This document shows positions 1 through 8,719 of a stretch of 64,000 nt of DNA, piece by piece. Where the stretch lies: assembly GCA_965248335.1 (NCBI GenBank), contig CBDFIY010000001.1, positions 310,001 through 374,000 on the forward strand, written 5' to 3'. The notes beneath the pieces are model-generated. The model saw nothing but the letters and a program-made list of their open reading frames with translations. It did not search any database and had not been told where the DNA came from. Source of the stretch: CAKMZU01 sp965248335. Its GTDB lineage: Bacteria > Pseudomonadota > Gammaproteobacteria > Pseudomonadales > DT-91. Each line of letters starts with the position of its first letter. Position 1 is the stretch's first letter. The position numbers and the translations under genes were made by a program.

Positions 1-980
1 GTATCAAACTTATAGTTATGATAAGGAATATACTTTTCCTGTTTACCTACTAAAGTCCAATCATAACGATCCATTGCACCATTAAAACCTAAAGAGTCAT
101 CAACGGTAACCAATCCACCTGGGCCATCCGGCGTATCATAACCAACGGTCGGTGCACGACGTACACGACGTGAGCCTGGAATATAAACCCATGCTTGTCG
201 ATCATTTTTAACCTGATCCATCGCTTCATGTACGATTGTCATTTGTCCTTTCTGACGTGCAGGCTCAACAACAGTTACATGAACAAAGCCACCATTTTTA
301 CCAATTTGTATTTCGGTATCACCCACTTTATTTTGTGGATACGAATAAGGAAATTCTTGTATCATAGATTGTCGACGTTTTTGCTGGTTACCATTCAAGT
401 AAACAGCGATATCATCCAAATCACCACTTAACGTAGGGTGAGGATGAATCAAACGTGCATTCCACATGGCTTCCGCACCGTTTTTTGGCATAGGAAAAGG
501 TGCACCACCGGTATAATTTTGCAGACCATCAATACCGTTAACTAATACTGTATTTGTTGCGTTCCACTTGGTTCGTGCTTCTGTTAACTGAGAAAAACGG
601 CCGTCACGGTGTGAGGTATAAACAGGCACATTAAAAGTTGTTGGGTATTTTTTCAACAACGCCTTTTGACCTTCACTTAATTTGGCTTCATATTTAGCCA
701 TATTTTTAGCTGTGATGACAAATAAAGGCTTCTCTTTGCTGTAAGGATCAGGATAAACATCACCACTGCCTGTATAAGCTAATCCTGCAGGAACACCATT
801 CATGCTACCTGTCCATGCTGGAATAGAGCCATCCGAATTACCGGACTTATTTGCACCCATAGGCGTCAGTTCCGTCCCTAACTTGCTCGCTTCTTGCTGA
901 GAAACCGCAGCAAAAGTAGCAACAGGCAATGCCAGCATGGCTGCCATAAAGCTACTGGTGAGTATTTTCTTTGTTTTCAT
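1..980 (-). CDS. DUF1329 family exported protein (3' end beyond window)
   Basis: The reading frame opens with ATG at 980 and stays open to base 1, giving 326 residues without a stop, so the C-terminus lies outside the window. The product begins MKTKKILTSSF with a typical Sec signal peptide ending near VATFA. It then shows DUF1329 hallmarks: an early GAN..GNSDGSIPAWTG segment and a later AWVYIPGSRRVRRAP segment with VTVDDSLGFNGAMDRYDW. DUF1329 proteins are periplasmic or outer-membrane-associated with a LolB-like fold, and they usually sit beside RND/MMPL transporters and YCF48 proteins, as here. The start is supported by an AAGGGG stretch upstream. The natural substrate is unknown; involvement in moving lipids or hydrophobic compounds is inference. 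Confidence 0.85.
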   Translation of the reverse strand, partial: MKTKKILTSSFMAAMLALPVATFAAVSQQEASKLGTELTPMGANKSGNSDGSIPAWTGSMNGVPAGLAYTGSGDVYPDPYSKEKPLFVITAKNMAKYEAKLSEGQKALLKKYPTTFNVPVYTSHRDGRFSQLTEARTKWNATNTVLVNGIDGLQNYTGGAPFPMPKNGAEAMWNARLIHPHPTLSGDLDDIAVYLNGNQQKRRQSMIQEFPYSYPQNKVGDTEIQIGKNGGFVHVTVVEPARQKGQMTIVHEAMDQVKNDRQAWVYIPGSRRVRRAPTVGYDTPDGPGGLVTVDDSLGFNGAMDRYDWTLVGKQEKYIPYHNYKFD

Positions 981-1107
981 TATTTTAACCGACCCCTTGT
1001 GATTAAGTATCCACTTCAATATAAATTAAGAAGTGGCGTTAGATTAATGTGATTTTAATTAATTACAACACTAATAAGCTTATTCTGAAGTATTTTTCAC
1101 AAATTAT

Positions 1108-3516
1108 TTATACGACACGTGTTTGCAATTTATTTTCTGACTTTTCTTTCTTCTTTCTTTCTTTAGCAAGTATCTTATTGGGTTTAATCAGGTAATGTGC
1201 AAGTGCCGGCAATAACCAAATAGCACCAACCATATTCCATAAGAACATAAAAGTAAGGAGCTTACCCATATCTGCCTGAAATTTGATCGGTGAGAATATC
1301 CACGTACCGACACCGATGGCTAAGGTAATACCCGTCAAGGCAACAGCCTTACCTGTTGTTTTTAACGTGTTCAGGTAGGCTTCTTCTAACGGCATTCCCT
1401 CTTTAAGGTAGGTTTCAAGCTTACCGTAAATATAAATACCGTAATCAACACCAATACCCACACCTAACGCAATAACCGGCAACGTTGCTACTTTTACACC
1501 AATCCCCAAATAGGCCATCAAGGCTTGACACAATGCTGAAGTTAAAGTTAAAGGAATAACGATGCAAGCAACGGCTGGAATTGATGTAAAACTCGCAAAT
1601 ACCAACAAGCAAACAACGCCGTATACCAGCCACAACATAGTTGATTGCGCATCAGCAATAACTTCATTGGTTGCAGCCTCAATACCCGCATTGCCTGTGG
1701 CTAACAAAAATTCAATGTTTTCCATTTGATTGTCAGCGATAAATTTCTCAGCTGCAGAAACAACACTTTGTAACGTTTCAGCCTTATGATCTTCTAAAAA
1801 TAAAATCAAAGGCGCATAGCTACAATTGGTATTAACAAGTGCTTCAGGCACCTGGAAAAAAGTACTGTTAATTGCTGCTTGGTCACGCGGAATGGTATTC
1901 CACTTCAAGCTGCCTTCACTGAAACCACTCAACACCTGTCGAATAACATAAGCTAAAGACACGCTGGATTGAACACCAGGAACATTTTCCATTTGCCATG
2001 CGAAACGATCGACAACCTCTAAATTTTCATAAGTGGAACACATGTCTTTCGGTGTTTTCACCATGATGAGAAAAATATCTGAACTCACCGCGTAATTGCT
2101 CGAAATAAATTTATTATCAAGGTTGTAACGGGAATCTGGACGAAGCTCTGGTGCTCCCTCATCAAGATCACCCACTTTTAAGAACTGACCGCCATAACCA
2201 CCAATAGCAAAACCAACCAACGCTATCGCTATCGAAATAGGCGCAACTTTTGGGCTAGCCAATTTAGATAAAAGCAGCCAGAACTTTGGTTCTTGGTCAT
2301 TTTTTGAGGCTGCATGCTTACGGCCACGTTTTGTCATGCCAGCATAAGACATAATAATCGGCAAAAGTACAAGGTTAGTTAAAACAATGACAGAAATACC
2401 AATACAGGCTGCGACCGTAAGATCTTTAATCGCCTGAATATCAATAATATACAACGTGGCAAAACCGATACCATCTGAGATTAATGCCGTCATACCGGCA
2501 ACATACAAAGTTCTAAAAGCTTTTCGCGAAGCGTGCTCCTTACTTAAACCTTGTGATTCATCAATAGCAATGGAGTTAATGATTTGAATACCATGACTTA
2601 TCCCTATCGCAAAGACCAAGAAGGGCACCAACATAGAGTATGCACTTAGCCCATAGCCCATTGTCACTAAGATGCCTAGTTGCCAAACAACAGCAATAAC
2701 CGAACAAATAAGAGGCGCAAAGGAACCAATTAAACAGCGTGAATACCAAAATAGGAGCAACAATGAAATAACAAACGCAGCTAAGAAAAACATGACTATC
2801 TTAGGCCCTGCATCCGTAAGATCTCCAATCAGCTTAGCAACTCCAATAACATGAATCTTGATGTTTTCTGATTCATACTTCTGACGAATTTTCTCTTCTA
2901 ACTCATGCGAAAAACCTTGATAATCTAGTGGTTCTTTAGTATCGGGATCTACATCATAAAGACTTACTTGAACAATAGCTGATTTAAAATTATCTGCGAC
3001 CAAGCTACCCACCCGCCCTGAACGCAAAATATTTTGACGAAGCTCTTCAATTTTCTCATCTGATCCATCGTAAGCATTTGGACTAACAGGCCCGCCTTCA
3101 AAACCCTCTTCGGTTACCGCTGACCACCGCACGTTAGGTGTCCAAATGGACTCTTGAGAGCGCCGGTTTACACCTGTCAAATAAAACGTTTCATCGCTGA
3201 CTTGCTTCAGCGTATCCAGGTAGTCTTTCTCAAAGATGTCTCCACGCGTATTTTCTACAGCGATTTGAATAACGGTACCGGAAGCACCCACATCATCCAA
3301 GTTTTCAACCATATTTTTAATAAAACGATGATCCCCGGGAATCATCTTTAGAAAGTTAGTGTCTGGCTTTATTTTCACCATCTGCATGGCAAGAAAGATC
3401 GTTGCAAAAAAGAATATAACGAGAAGTACTGGGCGATTATTAAAAATCAGCTTTTCGTAAACTTTTGCTTCTGAGCCGAACTGATACGTCGTTGCTTTTT
3501 CCTGATTACTCATCAT
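1108..3516 (-). CDS. RND/MMPL family transporter
   Basis: This 802-residue inner-membrane protein has the duplicated RND layout. There is one TM helix near residues 30–50, a periplasmic loop to about 225, a block of five helices (about 235–390), a further TM helix near 425, a second periplasmic loop and a final helix block from about 625. Helices such as FLVFAIGISHGIQI and ALGVGIGVDYGIYIYGK are typical of the sterol-sensing-domain-like MMPL subgroup, with a GVDYGIY motif in the second half. An AAGGA four bases before the ATG pair supports the start. It begins 7 bp after the YCF48 gene and precedes the DUF1329 gene, so the three are probably co-transcribed. The cargo cannot be read from sequence. 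The arrangement suggests export or trafficking of hydrophobic molecules (inference). Confidence 0.85.
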   Translation of the reverse strand: MMSNQEKATTYQFGSEAKVYEKLIFNNRPVLLVIFFFATIFLAMQMVKIKPDTNFLKMIPGDHRFIKNMVENLDDVGASGTVIQIAVENTRGDIFEKDYLDTLKQVSDETFYLTGVNRRSQESIWTPNVRWSAVTEEGFEGGPVSPNAYDGSDEKIEELRQNILRSGRVGSLVADNFKSAIVQVSLYDVDPDTKEPLDYQGFSHELEEKIRQKYESENIKIHVIGVAKLIGDLTDAGPKIVMFFLAAFVISLLLLFWYSRCLIGSFAPLICSVIAVVWQLGILVTMGYGLSAYSMLVPFLVFAIGISHGIQIINSIAIDESQGLSKEHASRKAFRTLYVAGMTALISDGIGFATLYIIDIQAIKDLTVAACIGISVIVLTNLVLLPIIMSYAGMTKRGRKHAASKNDQEPKFWLLLSKLASPKVAPISIAIALVGFAIGGYGGQFLKVGDLDEGAPELRPDSRYNLDNKFISSNYAVSSDIFLIMVKTPKDMCSTYENLEVVDRFAWQMENVPGVQSSVSLAYVIRQVLSGFSEGSLKWNTIPRDQAAINSTFFQVPEALVNTNCSYAPLILFLEDHKAETLQSVVSAAEKFIADNQMENIEFLLATGNAGIEAATNEVIADAQSTMLWLVYGVVCLLVFASFTSIPAVACIVIPLTLTSALCQALMAYLGIGVKVATLPVIALGVGIGVDYGIYIYGKLETYLKEGMPLEEAYLNTLKTTGKAVALTGITLAIGVGTWIFSPIKFQADMGKLLTFMFLWNMVGAIWLLPALAHYLIKPNKILAKERKKKEKSENKLQTRVV

Positions 3517-3523
3517 ATTATCC

Positions 3524-4687
3524 TTATTTCACAGTATCAGCGGTTAATGAAGTTAAACGAATACCGCCTTGCCCCACAAGGATAAATTGATTATTACCTT
3601 GGTAAGCAGCCGTACTGATCGATGCGCGTGAAACGAGTGTTTTGTAGCTATAAGTCACCCCGCCATCTTTAGTCAATGCGAGCGTCCCTCCAGCACCCAC
3701 TAATAAGAATTTTCCATCATCAATATACTCAACACCAGCCAGTGAAAAACCCACGTCAGGGGTAATATCAGACCAATCCATCCAGTCGCCTTTAGCGATA
3801 AACGTTTTCCCGCGCAAGCCCGTCGCGACAATTTCCGTACCTAAAGGATTTACCTTTAAGGCAAAAATGGTGCCCTCATAACCTAGGTCAGCTACCTTCC
3901 AAGTTTTACCATCATCTTGAGTAAACGTAATAAAACCTGATTCACCTGCTACAACAATCGAGCCATCAGCAAGGCCCGTAACTGCATTTAAGTGGTACCC
4001 CATTTCGTTATCGATACGACCACTAATATCCAACCAATTAATCCCCCCATCAGTGGTTCTTAACAAAGTACCAAAAGCCCCTACAGCCCAACCATTGTTT
4101 CGATCAGAAAACCAGATATCTAATAAAGGGCTTGTAACGACGGGTGATTCTATCTTTTCTTTTGCGCTGTCTAACTGCCACTGCGCTTCATCCAAAGCAT
4201 CTTTTAAGTTAAGAATTTCAGAAGCGGAAATTTTGGTGCTTTCCATACGTTTTTTTAGATCTGCTACTTCTTGTCGGTAGAACTGTAAAGACTTTGCATT
4301 AACCTCTGCCTGTACATTTAGACCATTACGCTGTATTTCCCAAGCCTTACCACCATCTGTAGTATTTAAAATATGGCCATCATACCCTGCAGCCCATCCG
4401 TAGTTAGCATCAACAAAACTCACTGAGTTGAGCATTTGACTCACAGGCACATCACTTTGTTGCCAGCTTGCACCTGCATCGCTTGATATGAGGATATGAC
4501 CCCGCTCACCGGCAACGACAAAGTGGTCACCCGCTTTTTCAATATCAACTAATAAAGAGTGTTTAGCCTTTGTCGCCTTAACGGCGGGTACAGTGGCATG
4601 AGCTGCCAAGATTGGCTTTGCCGATAAGGCAATAATAATGGCAAATCCTTGCCAGATGCGGGAATATCTCCGACCAGTACGGGACAT
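3524..4687 (-). CDS. YCF48-like beta-propeller exported protein
   Basis: This 387-residue protein has an N-terminal signal peptide and recurring YCF48/BNR-type blades: GHILISSDAGASWQQ, GHILNTTDGGKAWEI, GTLLRTTDGGINWLDI, GFITFTQDDGKTW and GTLALTKDGGVTY. A helical, coiled-coil-like insert around residues 130–180 (SLQFYRQEVADLKKRME and following) interrupts the propeller between the second and third blades. The family is named for a photosystem II assembly factor, but in heterotrophs it commonly accompanies DUF1329 and RND transporters, as it does here. It is the first gene of the presumed operon. An AGAGGA sits about 10 bases before the ATG. A role as periplasmic accessory factor to the transporter is inference. 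Confidence 0.82.
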   Translation of the reverse strand: MSRTGRRYSRIWQGFAIIIALSAKPILAAHATVPAVKATKAKHSLLVDIEKAGDHFVVAGERGHILISSDAGASWQQSDVPVSQMLNSVSFVDANYGWAAGYDGHILNTTDGGKAWEIQRNGLNVQAEVNAKSLQFYRQEVADLKKRMESTKISASEILNLKDALDEAQWQLDSAKEKIESPVVTSPLLDIWFSDRNNGWAVGAFGTLLRTTDGGINWLDISGRIDNEMGYHLNAVTGLADGSIVVAGESGFITFTQDDGKTWKVADLGYEGTIFALKVNPLGTEIVATGLRGKTFIAKGDWMDWSDITPDVGFSLAGVEYIDDGKFLLVGAGGTLALTKDGGVTYSYKTLVSRASISTAAYQGNNQFILVGQGGIRLTSLTADTVK

Positions 4688-4872
4688 CTATAAAATCCTC
4701 TTTTCTTATTATTTTGTTTGATTAAAAGACATCTAAAGCGCTTTTATATATTCCTAGAGAGGTTATGGAAGCGAGGTTGATATTGCAACTTATAATTAAC
4801 AGTTTTTTTTTAAAACCTAAAGGAGGTCATAGCGTAGAGAGAATATCGCCGCAAAATGCTTAATTTTTAACC

Positions 4873-4907
4873 AAAAAAAGGCGACCATTGCCTAAACAAT
4901 GATCGCC
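4873..4907 (-). terminator. Rho-independent terminator after the TonB/AgmX-like gene
   Basis: On the minus strand an 11-bp stem (GGCGATCATTG / CAATGGTCGCC, with one G·T-type mismatch) and a 6-base loop are followed directly by a run of seven T. It lies 13 bp past the stop of the last gene of the ExbBD–TPR operon and so closes that operon. Confidence 0.85.
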
Positions 4908-4920
4908 TCAAGGACAAAAA

Positions 4921-5919
4921 CTACCCTAATGTTGGCAAGAAATCGATGGCCAAACGTGCTTTAGTCGTCACAACCTTCTTTTCACCGAAGTTGATGCGTT
5001 TGATACGCAAAGCCAGCCTCCGCTCCAGTTTCTTATCACCTAATACAGAACTCGCTATCAGGCAAGACGACACAGTACCGTCAGGCTCTATCGTCAACTC
5101 AAACACGACCCGACCTTCTAGCATCGAATTCTTCCTCAACGCTCGGTTATAAATCGCATAAAGGGCTGACTTGTTTTGCTCAAAGGTAACACGAATACTT
5201 TCCTCTGAACGGCGACCGTTCTTACTGGCCTTCTTGCTTGCTTCAGCCCGGGCAAGGTCTTCCGATGCAGCAACTTCAGTGCCGCCTAAAGCGATACTGT
5301 CTACGTCAGTCGCCGCACGGCTTGCCGCATCACTTAATCCTGACGCTGATGGCACAGCTGCGGTTTGGATTCCCCCACTTGCCTGTGTAGCATCTCCCAT
5401 CAAGGTTTTACGATTAACCGTAACAGCCTTAGATCCGCCTTTGACGAGTTTTTTACCCGAAGTGGTTTTAAAGGCATCACGCAAGCTATTCAATGCATCT
5501 AACTCTTTTACAAGTTTTTTTGCTTTTGCTTTCGCCTTCTTTTGTGCTTCACTCTTCGTTACCTTTGGTTTTTTTGGCTTAGCTTTTGGCTTTTCCTTTT
5601 CAACCTCAGGTTTAGGCTTCGGTTTTTCTTTCTTAACTTCGGGCTTAGGTTTGGGTTTGGGCTTAGGTTTTGGCTTTACCTTGGGCTTAGGCTTAATCTT
5701 AAGCAGTTCTTTCTTCTTAAGGATTACCTTCGCTAGCTGTGGCGGCAACTTCTCAAGCTTTTTTCGGTCTATCTCAGGTAATTCTTGCGACTGCAAAAAG
5801 GCCATTGCAGCAATGAAAAAGATTAAGGAAACAATAGCAATTACAAAGAATTGCGCATCTTCTTTTCTTGAAGAAGACCACGGCAATATAGCTTCGAGGG
5901 ATTGACTCTGCGTACTCAT
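4921..5919 (-). CDS. TonB/AgmX-like energy-transducer protein with Lys-Pro linker
   Basis: The product is about 332 residues: a single TM helix near residues 25–45, a long Lys-Pro-rich linker (about 65–120), an Ala/Ser-rich spacer, and a C-terminal domain of about 95 residues (from EESIRVTFEQNK) resembling the AgmX/PglI (GltG/GltJ-type) or TonB C-terminal fold. The linker would span the periplasm, as in TonB and TolA. A possible TTG start at 5925 is less likely than the ATG at 5919, which has GGGAGG six bases upstream. It overlaps the end of the upstream exbD gene, so it is translationally coupled to the motor genes. It likely passes energy from the ExbB/ExbD-type channel to an envelope partner. 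Classical TonB for iron uptake is less likely because no receptor gene lies nearby. Confidence 0.78.
   Translation of the reverse strand: MSTQSQSLEAILPWSSSRKEDAQFFVIAIVSLIFFIAAMAFLQSQELPEIDRKKLEKLPPQLAKVILKKKELLKIKPKPKVKPKPKPKPKPKPEVKKEKPKPKPEVEKEKPKAKPKKPKVTKSEAQKKAKAKAKKLVKELDALNSLRDAFKTTSGKKLVKGGSKAVTVNRKTLMGDATQASGGIQTAAVPSASGLSDAASRAATDVDSIALGGTEVAASEDLARAEASKKASKNGRRSEESIRVTFEQNKSALYAIYNRALRKNSMLEGRVVFELTIEPDGTVSSCLIASSVLGDKKLERRLALRIKRINFGEKKVVTTKARLAIDFLPTLG
5566..5706. repeat. Low-complexity tract coding a Lys-Pro linker
   Basis: Short imperfect tandem units of the type GGCTTAGGTTTG encode alternating K-P residues within the TonB/AgmX-like gene. The tract is a protein-level linker, but the DNA could be prone to length change by slippage. 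It also creates a long open frame on the opposite strand that is not a gene. Confidence 0.7.
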
Positions 5920-5921
5920 TA

Positions 5922-6434
5922 TCAACCTCCCTGTGCTATTTTGGATGTCTGCTTGGAAACTGCCAACGAAATATCACGAAAGCCAGCTTTTGCACAGGTT
6001 GCCATCAATTTTTTAAGAATGTTATAAGGGATGTCTTTATCACCTTGAATAGTGATAGACCGTCCCATTTCCTTTTCTTCTTTGGTTAATTCAGGGCGCC
6101 TCGACGCTTGATATTTTAGCTCCTTCATCAAGGGTTCAATCAAATCTTCAGTACTTTTATCAACTTTTCCTGAATCAGTGATAACTCGCCCTGCCAACAC
6201 AACTTTATTGCCATCCACTTGCAGCAATAATGTTTCCTTCGGTTTCTGGTCGGCAACTGACTTCGGCATCGTGATTGATTTTGTATTCTCAAGCACTTGT
6301 ACATCAGAGGAGTTAACCATCAAGAAAAAAACCAAGATGGTAAAAATATCCATCAAACTCGTCAGGTTTAATTTTGATTGATTAGCTTGGCGTTGCTTTC
6401 TAGCTTCACGCATTTCTCGCATCGTAGGCTTCAT
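5922..6434 (-). CDS. ExbD/TolR-family protein (canonical Asp)
   Basis: This 170-residue protein has an N-terminal cytoplasmic tail, one TM helix (about residues 27–45) and a periplasmic domain. The helix carries the family's key protonatable residue: NLTSLMDIFTILVFFLM with Asp29. ExbD/TolR/AglQ proteins pair with ExbB/TolQ to form a proton-driven motor. It overlaps the preceding exbD paralogue by ATGA, and its own stop overlaps the region used as ribosome binding site for the TonB-like gene, so the four motor genes are translationally linked. It differs from the neighbouring paralogue at the key residue. Confidence 0.85.
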   Translation of the reverse strand: MKPTMREMREARKQRQANQSKLNLTSLMDIFTILVFFLMVNSSDVQVLENTKSITMPKSVADQKPKETLLLQVDGNKVVLAGRVITDSGKVDKSTEDLIEPLMKELKYQASRRPELTKEEKEMGRSITIQGDKDIPYNILKKLMATCAKAGFRDISLAVSKQTSKIAQGG

Positions 6435-6964
6435 TGTACACCTCCGGCTGCAAGCGTTTGCCCAGTCGCTGAACCTGGCGCATCGCCTAAAGATATTTCA
6501 GGAAACAGCTCTGCATTCACCACATCCGCAACAACCGTTGTCTGATAGGAGCGAACCGTATCCATCAAGGTTACTAGCTGTTGATACGTCGTACTCGGTT
6601 GCGACAAAATCAAGATATCCTTTTTTTCTTTTCCACTGCTAATAAATACTCGCTTTAAATCTTGTAACTTTTTCGAGAGTGTTTTGTAGTCATACATCCC
6701 GTTCACGTTATCTACTTTTGCCAACGCCATACCGGCAGGATAATTAACAACGATATAGTCGTCGCGAGCAATGACTTCGATCTGTTGGTTTTCTTTCGGA
6801 TTTTGCATGGCCGATTGCGCAGCCGCAGGTAACTTGATTTCAAGCACCATCGTCTGTGAAAACACCATATTAAGAAGCAGCACAGGGACCAGTACAATCA
6901 TGAGGTTCATGAAGGACGTGATATCTAGTTCTGCCTCTTCTTTTGCTTTTTTTATTCTTCGCAT
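6431..6964 (-). CDS. ExbD/TolR-family paralogue with Asn in place of the motor Asp
   Basis: This 177-residue protein has a short Lys-rich N-terminus, a TM helix (about residues 15–37) and a periplasmic domain ending in a Gly/Ala-rich tail. Its helix reads DITSFMNLMIVLVPVLL. Aligned with the neighbouring ExbD (NLTSLMDIFTILVFFLM), the conserved Asp is replaced by Asn20. An acidic Asp14 lies just before the membrane. In the Agl–Glt motor of Myxococcus two TolR-type proteins (AglQ, AglS) act together, and the pair here suggests a similar heteromeric stator. With Asn, this subunit would not be expected to carry a proton by the usual route. Family membership is well supported; the mechanistic meaning is inference. 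Confidence 0.82.
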   Translation of the reverse strand: MRRIKKAKEEAELDITSFMNLMIVLVPVLLLNMVFSQTMVLEIKLPAAAQSAMQNPKENQQIEVIARDDYIVVNYPAGMALAKVDNVNGMYDYKTLSKKLQDLKRVFISSGKEKKDILILSQPSTTYQQLVTLMDTVRSYQTTVVADVVNAELFPEISLGDAPGSATGQTLAAGGVQ

Positions 6965-6991
6965 AAGACAGGCCCTTTTGTGCTTGGGGAG

Positions 6992-7609
6992 TTATTCTTG
7001 AATATTGTTTAAGAATTTCACTCCTGCCATATCAAGGCTGTCTGTAATTTCTGTGGTTTTACCTTGTAAAAAGGAGTGCAACACGATCAATGGTATCGCT
7101 GCAATAAGACCAAATGCTGTGGTATTCATCGCGACCGAGATACTTGCAGATAACAAAGATGCTTTCTCTGAAGGGTCTGCGTTAGCCACAGCAGTAAAAG
7201 CTGCAATCAAACCAATAATGGTACCAAGCAAACCCAGTAGCGTTGCAATGTTAGCAAGCGTTGCCAGAAAAGCTGTGCGTCTTTCGATGCGTGGCAGGGC
7301 CTCCATTACACCCTCTTCCATAGAATAAGCCACTTCATCACGCTCTTTTGTTTGCTGAATGCGTGCAGCACCTGCACCAATAATACGGGCAACAGGGGCT
7401 TTTGAAGATTCGGCAATCTTAACTAACTGACTAAATTGACCTTTTTTGATGTAAGGTAACATAAGGTCGAAGGCCTTTCGGTTTGCACCTTTCGCGCTGG
7501 TTAAAAACACCCATCTCTCAATAGCAATAGCAAGCCCAATCGCTAGCACAATGCCGATGGGGTACATGAACATGCCGCCTTCTTGAATAAAACGAATGAT
7601 GGTTTCCAT
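6992..7609 (-). CDS. MotA/TolQ/ExbB proton-channel protein
   Basis: This 205-residue inner-membrane protein has three TM segments: residues about 12–30, then a pair at about 115–140 and 155–180. The family signature region ATLLGLLGTIIGLIAAF and the later NTTAFGLIAAIPLIVLHSF match TolQ/ExbB/AglR. Together with the two ExbD proteins it would form a proton-driven complex feeding the TonB/AgmX-like protein. TAAGGTAGG lies six bases before the ATG, a strong ribosome binding site. It is not tolQ of a standard tol-pal locus, because no tolA, tolB or pal follows. Confidence 0.88.
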   Translation of the reverse strand: METIIRFIQEGGMFMYPIGIVLAIGLAIAIERWVFLTSAKGANRKAFDLMLPYIKKGQFSQLVKIAESSKAPVARIIGAGAARIQQTKERDEVAYSMEEGVMEALPRIERRTAFLATLANIATLLGLLGTIIGLIAAFTAVANADPSEKASLLSASISVAMNTTAFGLIAAIPLIVLHSFLQGKTTEITDSLDMAGVKFLNNIQE

Positions 7610-7652
7610 AGTGAACCTACCTTATTTAAAATTATTATTAGTGCGTGTAGCT

Positions 7653-7925
7653 TTATTTCATTATTGTTTTTCTTGCTGATGATATATATAACCGCTCACG
7701 ATTAAAGGTATTACGATCAATTATTTGAAATACATCAATAGCTTCACCAATTCCGTTGACTTCTTCACCAAGGTATTCAGGGTATTCAGGTTGCTTCCAC
7801 GGCACAATAGTTAACACTTTGGGTAATTCTGAATTACCACTGATTGTTGATTCAATAATCACAATCTCTTCGCTAAAAGTATGCATTGTTAGAAATAAAA
7901 GCATTGCCATCAGAATCAATTTCAT
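7653..7925 (-). CDS. Small exported protein of unknown function in ExbBD–TPR operon
   Basis: This 90-residue protein has a clear signal peptide (MKLILMAMLLFLTMHTFSEE). The mature part contains the phrase ISGNSELPKVLTIVPWKQP and ends in a basic tail. Its ATG overlaps the stop of the upstream TPR gene (ATGA), so translation is coupled and the frame is very likely real. I do not recognise a named domain. Its position between the TPR lipoproteins and the ExbB channel suggests a periplasmic part of the same machine (inference). Confidence 0.75.
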   Translation of the reverse strand: MKLILMAMLLFLTMHTFSEEIVIIESTISGNSELPKVLTIVPWKQPEYPEYLGEEVNGIGEAIDVFQIIDRNTFNRERLYISSARKTIMK

Positions 7926-8719
7926 TGCACGCTTTGAACCTCTTGCTTATTATTTTCTACAATTACTGGCGCTGCAAGCGCTGCCTTCGCCTGCTGAGAT
8001 TCTTTCATCTTTTGATTCGCGGCAATGCGGCGATCAATGGTGGTAACCCAGCCTGTAACCAGCCTTTCGGGTGCTTTCTGCAACAGATTAAATTGTTTGT
8101 AATAACCGACAGCACGCTCAGGGTATCCTTGGTACAAATCATACAAAATACCCAAATTTTTATAGCTTGGTGCGTAACCACCCCAGATGGTAACGTTTTC
8201 AAGCCAGAGTTTTTCTGCGCGTAAAAAATCACCCTTCTGCCGGTATATGTAGCCTAAAAGATTACGTGCTTCAAAATTATAATGATTTCGTGCTAGCGCA
8301 ATATCAAGATATTTAATCCCGTCGTTCACGTCCCCCTGCTTTATTTTAATCAGGGCAAGATTATAGGCAGGCCCAGATAAATGCGGGTTATTATCATGCA
8401 AAGGCAGCAGTTTACTCTCTGCCTCTTCCAATTTATCTGCCCTTATATCCTCAAGCGCCCTTACAAAAACTTTCTTAATATCTTTGCTAACCACAGGGTT
8501 GTTTTCGAGGTTCGGATTAGTAACAAAATCTGTTAGTCGGTATTGTTTTTCTGCAATGCTTTTTGCATTAAATGTTTCGTAAACGATCGCTTGTGGTGCG
8601 TTGTCATCATTCTCAACTGTATCTGGCTTTTTAGGCGTCTGTGAGCATGCCTGAACAAACAAAACAAACGCGACGATAAAAAACCCTTTCGTTGATGTTT
8701 TATTAGTAGATGCTTTCAC
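7922..8719 (-). CDS. TPR lipoprotein
   Basis: This 265-residue protein has a signal peptide ending in a lipobox-like FVQAC near residue 25. Tandem TPR helices follow from about residue 85 to 215 (GPAYNLALIKIKQGDVNDGIKYL, FEARNLLGYIYRQKGDFLRAEKLW, APSYKNLGILYDLYQGYPERAVGYY). It overlaps the upstream 951-residue lipoprotein gene by 17 bp and the downstream small gene by 4 bp. TPR lipoproteins (GltE/AglT type) are standard parts of Agl–Glt-like machines, where they scaffold the outer-membrane side. Sorting to the outer membrane by LolCDE is likely, because Ser follows the Cys rather than Asp. Confidence 0.8.
   Translation of the reverse strand: MKASTNKTSTKGFFIVAFVLFVQACSQTPKKPDTVENDDNAPQAIVYETFNAKSIAEKQYRLTDFVTNPNLENNPVVSKDIKKVFVRALEDIRADKLEEAESKLLPLHDNNPHLSGPAYNLALIKIKQGDVNDGIKYLDIALARNHYNFEARNLLGYIYRQKGDFLRAEKLWLENVTIWGGYAPSYKNLGILYDLYQGYPERAVGYYKQFNLLQKAPERLVTGWVTTIDRRIAANQKMKESQQAKAALAAPVIVENNKQEVQSVQ

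Noticed and set aside
5171..5905. Long plus-strand open frame opposite the TonB/AgmX-like gene (244 codons)
   Set aside because: It is the antisense of the Lys-Pro-rich tract and gives a Phe/Gly/Leu low-complexity product with no ribosome binding site. The opposite frame has the recognisable domain.
4921..7609. Classical TonB–ExbB–ExbD iron-uptake system or tol-pal
   Set aside because: Two ExbD genes, TPR lipoproteins and an AgmX-like C-terminus are present, with no receptor, tolA, tolB or pal.
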